Origin: Candidatus Aquiluna sp. XM-24bin5
Lineage (GTDB): Bacteria; Actinomycetota; Actinomycetia; Actinomycetales; Microbacteriaceae
Length of the DNA: 64,000 bases
Assembly (NCBI GenBank): GCA_003149555.1
Contig: QCWE01000001.1
Coordinates: 147,702 to 211,701 of the forward strand
Reading direction: 5' to 3'
Within the stretch, counting starts at the first letter, position 1, and each line of letters opens with the position of its first letter. Shown here piece after piece: positions 58,468 through 64,000 of the stretch. The translations under genes were made by a program, and so were the position numbers. The notes under the pieces are model-generated. The model ran no database searches, was not told the DNA's origin, and was given only the letters and a program-made list of their open reading frames with translations.

Positions 58468-59354
58468 TGAAGCCGCAGCAGTCAGATAACGCACTAGCCA
58501 AGATTAAGGCGGAGACCCTCATTGAGTCTCTTGACTGGCTGAAGGATTTTCACGGTCGGGTAGTCGTCATCAAATTTGGCGGCAATGCGATGGTCGACGA
58601 AGACCTTCAGCGGGCTTTTGCGCAAGACATGGCCTACCTGCGCTTTGTCGGAATCAAACCCGTTGTAGTTCACGGTGGAGGCCCGCAGATCACGGCAAAG
58701 CTTGCCGAGCTGGGAATTGAGAGCGAGTTTCGCGGAGGCCTCAGATACACCGACGAGAAGACTATTGAGGTGGTGCGGGACGTTTTGAGGAATCAGATTG
58801 GCGCCCAGCTCGCCTCCCTAATTGGAGCTAGCGGTGCAGTGGCAAAGGTGCTATCCGGCGAGGATGATGACCTTTTCCGAGCAGTCAAGGTGAAGGGTAA
58901 GGGCCCTGATGGCGAGGTAGACCTTGGGCTTGTTGGGGAAGTTAGAAGCGTTAATCCCAGAAGCGTTGTTCAGGCGATCGAGCGGGGAGATGTCCCAGTG
59001 ATTTCAACGGTTGCCCCAACTACCCAGGGTGAGCTACTGAATGTGAATGCGGATCTTGCCGCGGCTTCCCTTGCCGTCGCACTGGGAGCTGAGAAGCTCA
59101 TGGTGCTGACCGACGTTGCTGGGCTCTACGCAGATTGGCCCAACCGCGACTCACTGGTCTCTGAGATAACCGCCAATGAGCTGCGGGAGCTGATGCCCGC
59201 CTTGGAGTCTGGCATGATTCCTAAGATGCAAGCCTGTCTGGATGCCGTGGATGGTGGTGTGCCCAAGGCGCACATTATTGATGGGCGCGAGCCTCACAGC
59301 ATTCTGTTGGAAATCTTTACAGCATCAGGTGTTGGCACACAGGTGACGAGGTAG
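58467..59354 (+). CDS. argB: acetylglutamate kinase
   Basis: Phosphorylates N-acetylglutamate. The 295-residue amino-acid kinase has [33 protein letters not shown], and the [21 protein letters not shown] nucleotide part, split by the kinase loop. Residues [16 protein letters not shown] form the segment linked to arginine inhibition in hexameric enzymes. ATG start overlapping the argJ stop (TAATG). Confidence 0.95.
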   Translation: MKPQQSDNALAKIKAETLIESLDWLKDFHGRVVVIKFGGNAMVDEDLQRAFAQDMAYLRFVGIKPVVVHGGGPQITAKLAELGIESEFRGGLRYTDEKTIEVVRDVLRNQIGAQLASLIGASGAVAKVLSGEDDDLFRAVKVKGKGPDGEVDLGLVGEVRSVNPRSVVQAIERGDVPVISTVAPTTQGELLNVNADLAAASLAVALGAEKLMVLTDVAGLYADWPNRDSLVSEITANELRELMPALESGMIPKMQACLDAVDGGVPKAHIIDGREPHSILLEIFTASGVGTQVTR

Positions 59355-59356
59355 AG

Positions 59357-60280
59357 ATGACTAGGCACTTTTTGAAAGATGATGACCTAACACCTGTAGA
59401 GCAGGCCGACATCATTGAACGGGCTATCAGGCTCAAAGCCGACAGGTTTTCAGAGCGCCCTTTTGCTGGGCCGCAGACCGTAGCGGTCATCTTTGACAAG
59501 ACCTCAACTCGCACGCGCGTTTCCTTTGCGGTGGGGATCTCAGATCTCGGGGGAGTACCACTGATTTTGGACACTGGAGTATCGCAGCTGGGCAAGAAGG
59601 AATCGGTGGCTGACACTGCCAAGGTCCTGGAGCGCCAAGTCGCTCAGATTGTCTGGCGCACCTACGCCCAAAGCGGGCTTGAGGAGATGGCTGCAAACTC
59701 AAAGGTGCCAGTCATCAATGCACTGAGTGACTCCTGGCATCCTTGCCAGCTCCTTGCAGATTTGGTGACCATTCGAGAGCACTTCGGAAAGACGCAGGGC
59801 CTGAAGCTTGCCTATGTCGGTGACGCGGCGAACAACATGGCAAACAGTTACCTGGTGGCATGTGCGCTTGCTGGTATGAGCGTTTCTGTTGCGGCTCCAG
59901 AGGGGTATCTGCCAGATCAAGAGGTGGTCTCGCGGGCAAGAGAGATTGCAGCGTTGCAAGGCGGCACTATTGAGACAACAAGTGACCCAGGGCAGGCGGT
60001 CGAGGGTGCGAACGTCATTGCAACCGACACTTGGATATCAATGGGCATGGAAGAGGAGGCGGAAGAGCGCAAGCGCGACTTTGCCGGCTTCACCGTGGAC
60101 CAGGCGCTTATGGATGCGGCGAGCAGCGATGCAGTTTTCCTGCATTGCCTGCCGGCATATCGGGGGTTCGAGGTGAGCGCCGAAGTTATTGACGGACCTC
60201 GTTCAATGGTTTGGCAAGAGGCCGAGAATCGACTCCACGCCCAAAAGGCCCTAATGGCCTGGCTTGCCGAGCAAAACTAG
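59357..60280 (+). CDS. argF: ornithine carbamoyltransferase
   Basis: Makes citrulline from ornithine and carbamoyl phosphate. The 307-residue protein has the carbamoyl-phosphate loop STRTRVSF, HPCQLLADLVTIREHFG and the ornithine-binding FLHCLPAYRG. ATG start two bases after argB. In most actinobacteria argD lies between argB and argF; here there is no space for it. Confidence 0.96.
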   Translation: MTRHFLKDDDLTPVEQADIIERAIRLKADRFSERPFAGPQTVAVIFDKTSTRTRVSFAVGISDLGGVPLILDTGVSQLGKKESVADTAKVLERQVAQIVWRTYAQSGLEEMAANSKVPVINALSDSWHPCQLLADLVTIREHFGKTQGLKLAYVGDAANNMANSYLVACALAGMSVSVAAPEGYLPDQEVVSRAREIAALQGGTIETTSDPGQAVEGANVIATDTWISMGMEEEAEERKRDFAGFTVDQALMDAASSDAVFLHCLPAYRGFEVSAEVIDGPRSMVWQEAENRLHAQKALMAWLAEQN

Positions 60281-60306
60281 ACTTAGACAAACTCGGGTTA
60301 GGAACA

Positions 60307-61707
60307 ATGGCACAAAGTAGCGATGCCCTATGGGGCGGCAGGTTCGAAGGAACCACCGCAGACGCCATGGCCGCCCTGAGTAAGTCAACACAATTCGACT
60401 GGCGCCTTGCCAAATACGACCTCAGGGGCACTTCAGCCCATGTCAAGGCACTCAATGCCGCGGGCTATCTCAATGATGACGAGCTCGGGGTGATTGAAAA
60501 GGCGATCAGGGAGCTCACCAAGAGGGTCGAGGCGGGAAGCTTCAAGCCCCGGCCAGAGGAAGAAGATGTTCACGCGGCCCTAGAGCGCGGCCTGATTGAG
60601 ATAGCAGGTAGTGAGGTGGGCGGCAAGATACGCACCGGGCGCAGCCGCAATGACCAGATCGCAACCCTCATTCGCATGTTCATGTCAGATGCCGCAGATG
60701 CCATCGAGGAGCAGATTCTCAGTTACATCGAGGCACTTAGCGGCAAGGCAGAGGAGTACATGGGCGCAGCTATGGCTGGGAGGACTCATTTCCAGCACGC
60801 GCAGCCCGTTTTGCTTTCACACCACCTTGCAGCACACGCCTGGCCACAAGTTAGGAACCTGCAGCGGCTAGAGGACTTCAGGAAGCGACTAAACAAGTCC
60901 CCCTATGGCTCTGCCGCACTCGCTGGCAACACGCTGAACCTTGATGCAGCGGCTATCGCGGAAGAGCTTGGGTTCGGTGGCACCACGGAAAACTCTATGG
61001 ATGCGACTTCTGCCCGCGATCTTGTGGCTGAGTTTGCCTTCATCCTCTCGTTGGTTGCAATTGACCTATCTAGGCTCAGCGAAGAGGTCATCGCCTGGGC
61101 AACTGCGGAGTTCGGATACATCCAGCTGGATGATGCTTTTGCCACAGGCTCATCGATAATGCCGCAGAAAAAGAACCCCGACATCGCAGAGCTCGCAAGA
61201 GGCAAGACCGGCAGAATCATCGGGAACCTGACTGGCCTTCTTGCAACTCTCAAGGCACTTCCGCTGTCATACAACCGCGACTTGCAGGAGGACAAGGAGC
61301 CACTCTTCGATTCCTTCGACCAGCTAATGCTCGTGATGCCGGCGATGACCGGAATGATCGCAACAATGACCTTTAACCGTGGTCGTCTGGAAGACATGGC
61401 ATCAGCTGGCTTCTCACTGGCAACAGACATCGCAGAGTGGTTAGTTCGCCAGGGAGTTACTTTTAGAGAAGCCCATGAAATCTCTGGGCAGCTGGTTAGA
61501 TTCTGCGAGGAGAACGGGCTCGATCTTCAAGAACCGACTGACGAGCAGTACCTGGAAATCTCAAAGCACCTCAAGCCAGAGGTTCGAAAGGTTCTGAGCG
61601 TATCGAGCGCAATCGAGGGGCGAAGCGGAGCTGGCGGCACATCGTCGAAGCAGGTCATTGAGCAGCTGGTTCAGCTTCGCAAGCTCGTCGGGAAGGCAAA
61701 GAAGTAA
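60307..61707 (+). CDS. argH: argininosuccinate lyase
   Basis: Last step of arginine synthesis, releasing fumarate. The 466-residue protein of the fumarase/aspartase fold has LWGGRFEGTTADAM, the RTGRSRNDQIATLIRMF active-site region, AGRTHFQHAQPVLLSHHL and the signature GSSIMPQKKNPD. ATG 60307 is preceded by AGGA; a longer frame from 60211 overlaps argF and is not used. argR and argG, usual between argF and argH, are missing. Confidence 0.96.
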   Translation: MAQSSDALWGGRFEGTTADAMAALSKSTQFDWRLAKYDLRGTSAHVKALNAAGYLNDDELGVIEKAIRELTKRVEAGSFKPRPEEEDVHAALERGLIEIAGSEVGGKIRTGRSRNDQIATLIRMFMSDAADAIEEQILSYIEALSGKAEEYMGAAMAGRTHFQHAQPVLLSHHLAAHAWPQVRNLQRLEDFRKRLNKSPYGSAALAGNTLNLDAAAIAEELGFGGTTENSMDATSARDLVAEFAFILSLVAIDLSRLSEEVIAWATAEFGYIQLDDAFATGSSIMPQKKNPDIAELARGKTGRIIGNLTGLLATLKALPLSYNRDLQEDKEPLFDSFDQLMLVMPAMTGMIATMTFNRGRLEDMASAGFSLATDIAEWLVRQGVTFREAHEISGQLVRFCEENGLDLQEPTDEQYLEISKHLKPEVRKVLSVSSAIEGRSGAGGTSSKQVIEQLVQLRKLVGKAKK

Positions 61708-63005
61708 TGGCCACCAAGGAAACACTTGCCGCACAGTCCAACGACAGTACTTTTGGCCACATTCTCGACGAGCTGCAGTGGCGAGGGCTTGTAGCACTCT
61801 CCACTGACGAAAAAGAACTCCGTAATGCACTCGATAGGCCCATGACCTTCTACTGCGGTTTTGACCCCACGGCTCCCAGTCTCCACTTGGGAAACCTGGT
61901 TCAGCTACTGACAATGCGAAGACTTCAGCTGGCAGGTCACAACCCGCTTGCATTGGTAGGTGGCGCTACCGGGTTAGTCGGCGACCCAAAGCCAAACTCA
62001 GAGCGAACCCTCAATGACCGTGAAACTGTTGCTCAGTGGGTGGAGAAGCTTGCCGAGCAAAACCGCAGATTCCTGAGTTTTGAAGGCAAGAACAAAGCCC
62101 AAATGGTCAACAATCTCGATTGGACCAGCGAATACAGTGCAATCGACTTCCTGAGAGAAATCGGCAAGCACTACCGGGTCGGGAAGATGATCTCCAAGGA
62201 TGCGGTCTCGGCAAGGCTCAATTCAGAGGCTGGAATTAGCTACACAGAGTTTTCTTACCAAATCATGCAGGGGCTTGACTTCCTGGAGCTCTACCGCCGC
62301 TATGGCTGCACCATGCAAACAGGAGGTAGTGATCAGTGGGGCAACCTAACCTCGGGCACAGATCTCATTCACAGGGTCGAGGGCAAGAGTGTGCACCTAA
62401 TCGCCACTCCTTTGATCACTAACGCGGATGGCAAGAAGTTCGGTAAGAGCGAGGGGAATGCCATTTGGCTGGACAGCGAACTAACTAGTCCCTATGCGAT
62501 GTATCAGTTCTGGCTCAATACCGATGATGCCGATGTAATCGACCGCCTCAAGGTTTTTACCTTTCTGAGCCGCGCTGAAATTGCCGAATACCAAAAGCAG
62601 GTCGCGAGTGAACCTTTCAAGCGCGAGGCTCAGCGAAAGCTTGCTCTCGAGGTTACTGAGATTGTGCATTCCAAACAGGAGGCCGAGAGTGCCCGGGATG
62701 CATCCCTCGCTCTTTTTGGAGGCGGTGACCTATCAGCTCTAGACGAGAAGACTCTTCGATCGGCGCTCGCCGAACTTCCGACAGCGGAGCTCAAAAAGGG
62801 TGCCTCGATAGTTGAGGCGCTCGTTGCAACCGGACTGGCCGAGTCCAACTCTGCTGCTAGAAGGGCTATTGAGCAGGGTGCGGTGAGTGTGAACAAGGAT
62901 AAGATTTCGAGCGAGGACGATGAGCTGGGGCAACTTGGCGGCATGCCGCTTGCCGTGATTTCAAAGGGAAAGAAGAACCTTGCGGGCATCTTTTTTTCCC
63001 GCTGA
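61707..63005 (+). CDS. tyrS: tyrosyl-tRNA synthetase
   Basis: Class I synthetase of 432 residues. HIGH-type motif HLGN in PSLHLGNLVQL, the tRNA/Tyr binding GGSDQWGNLTSG, and the KMSKS-type KFGKSEGN, then a C-terminal S4 domain (SNSAARRAIEQGAVSVN). The ATG overlaps the argH stop (TAATG). It is the last protein gene before the rRNA operon; no intrinsic terminator is seen after it. Confidence 0.96.
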   Translation: MATKETLAAQSNDSTFGHILDELQWRGLVALSTDEKELRNALDRPMTFYCGFDPTAPSLHLGNLVQLLTMRRLQLAGHNPLALVGGATGLVGDPKPNSERTLNDRETVAQWVEKLAEQNRRFLSFEGKNKAQMVNNLDWTSEYSAIDFLREIGKHYRVGKMISKDAVSARLNSEAGISYTEFSYQIMQGLDFLELYRRYGCTMQTGGSDQWGNLTSGTDLIHRVEGKSVHLIATPLITNADGKKFGKSEGNAIWLDSELTSPYAMYQFWLNTDDADVIDRLKVFTFLSRAEIAEYQKQVASEPFKREAQRKLALEVTEIVHSKQEAESARDASLALFGGGDLSALDEKTLRSALAELPTAELKKGASIVEALVATGLAESNSAARRAIEQGAVSVNKDKISSEDDELGQLGGMPLAVISKGKKNLAGIFFSR

Positions 63006-63483
63006 CACGCCCGAAAAACATTTATTTGACACGTTTACCAAAACGTAACTATGCTTTTGCAAGTTGTCCATAGCCGTGAGCATCTCGCAGAGATTCCCGG
63101 CTCAAGCACAACAGTTCTAGTCCCTTCGATATTGGCCCTTGTGGCCCATGTTTTTGGCGTCTAGGATTTAGGTCCGCAGATTGCTTTTCTGCCCCGAAAT
63201 CTCAGGGAAACCAGGGATTGCGGTGGAGGCAAGAAATCTGTAGGATTGTTAAGTTGCTCTGGAGAGGACCCGAGAGGGAAATTCCAGAAGCATCCGATCT
63301 TTGAGAACTCAACAGCGTGCACAATGTCGATGCCAAAAATCCTCGGCTAGAACTTCGGTTCTAGTAGAGATTCCTTTTGGATAAAGACGAATTGTCAGTA
63401 GACAGTTCATTAGCCAAATCAAATTGATCACCTCATTTCCGAGGTGTTCGTAAAGCTTGGCCTCTTCTGAGGCCAAACAATTC
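63006..63483 (+). promoter_or_regulatory. rRNA operon promoter and leader
   Basis: This 478-base stretch has no protein gene. A strong promoter, TTGACA (63026-63031), 18-base spacer, TATGCT (63050-63055), starts it; the spacer holds an inverted repeat ACGTTT-ACCA-AAACGT (63031-63046). The leader carries TTTGAGAACTCAACAGCGTGC-type sequence (from 63300), the conserved actinobacterial rrn leader element that includes a boxA-like part. Downstream hairpins: CTAGAAC-TTCG-GTTCTAG (63347-63364), CACCTC/GAGGTG (63429-63446), and a nested stem CGTAAAG (63449-63455) / CTTTACG (63483-63489) enclosing TTGGCCTC-TTCT-GAGGCCAA (63457-63476) that pairs with the 16S 5' end. Confidence 0.8.

Positions 63484-64000
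<517 letters not shown>

Overview
The window reads as one contiguous stretch of chromosome from an actinobacterium, most likely a small-genome Microbacteriaceae (the aquatic Rhodoluna/Aquiluna type is a reasonable guess). I infer this from the gene order proS-nusA-infB-rbfA-truB-ribF-rpsO-pnp and thyX-dapA-rnj-ftsK-pgsA-pncC-clgR-DUF3046-recA-recX-miaB-miaA-dapF-hflX-lexA, from a PriA-type HisA, from marker families (DUF3046, DUF1844, DUF4395, ClgR) and from the actinobacterial 16S 5' end at the right edge. Genes are packed very tightly: most neighbours touch through ATGA, GTGA, TTGA or TAGTG overlaps, GTG and TTG starts are common, and all five convergent gene pairs overlap at their 3' ends. 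I saw no insertion sequences, prophage genes, CRISPR arrays or tRNA genes.

Layout. 1-1123: alkylation-repair pair ogt-tag on the minus strand, and the first nine codons of another minus-strand gene cut by the edge. 1176-11685: a polyamine/GABA block with three class III aminotransferases, an Lrp-type regulator, gamma-aminobutyraldehyde dehydrogenase and a PotD-A-B-C importer; a possible unannotated 28-codon gene lies directly before potD. 11761-17165: dxr, rseP, ispG, proS (isoprenoid precursors, envelope protease, translation). 17182-28625: the nusA-infB-rbfA-truB translation operon, here without rimP and ylxR, then ribF, small membrane proteins, rpsO, pnp and an M16 peptidase. 28639-34159: dapB, membrane and thioredoxin-like proteins, thyX, dapA, RNase J. 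34195-46445: ftsK, pgsA, pncC, clgR, recA-recX, miaB-miaA, dapF, hflX, lexA and a LysM protein divergent from lexA. 46467-50593: hisC-hisB-hisH-priA, SseB-like, DUF1844. 50776-56276: infC (with an AUU start)-rpmI-rplT, an rRNA methyltransferase, pheS-pheT. 56273-63005: argC-J-B-F-H and tyrS. 63006-64000: rRNA promoter, structured leader and the first ~517 nt of 16S rRNA.

How the parts work together. The first block can import putrescine or related polyamines and pass them through transamination, aldehyde oxidation and GABA transamination toward central metabolism. The middle holds translation initiation, RNA decay (PNPase, RNase J) and DAP/lysine synthesis (dapA, dapB, dapF). The recA and lexA regions carry LexA-box-like operators and form an SOS unit whose third member, the LysM protein, resembles the YneA/DivS/ChiZ cell-division inhibitors. 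Nothing here is a clearly new multi-gene system. The most interesting signals are small: the smORF before potD, the AUU start of infC with an overlapping upstream ORF, the SOS operator layout, the trimmed nusA-infB and arg operons, and the universal 3' overlap of convergent genes.
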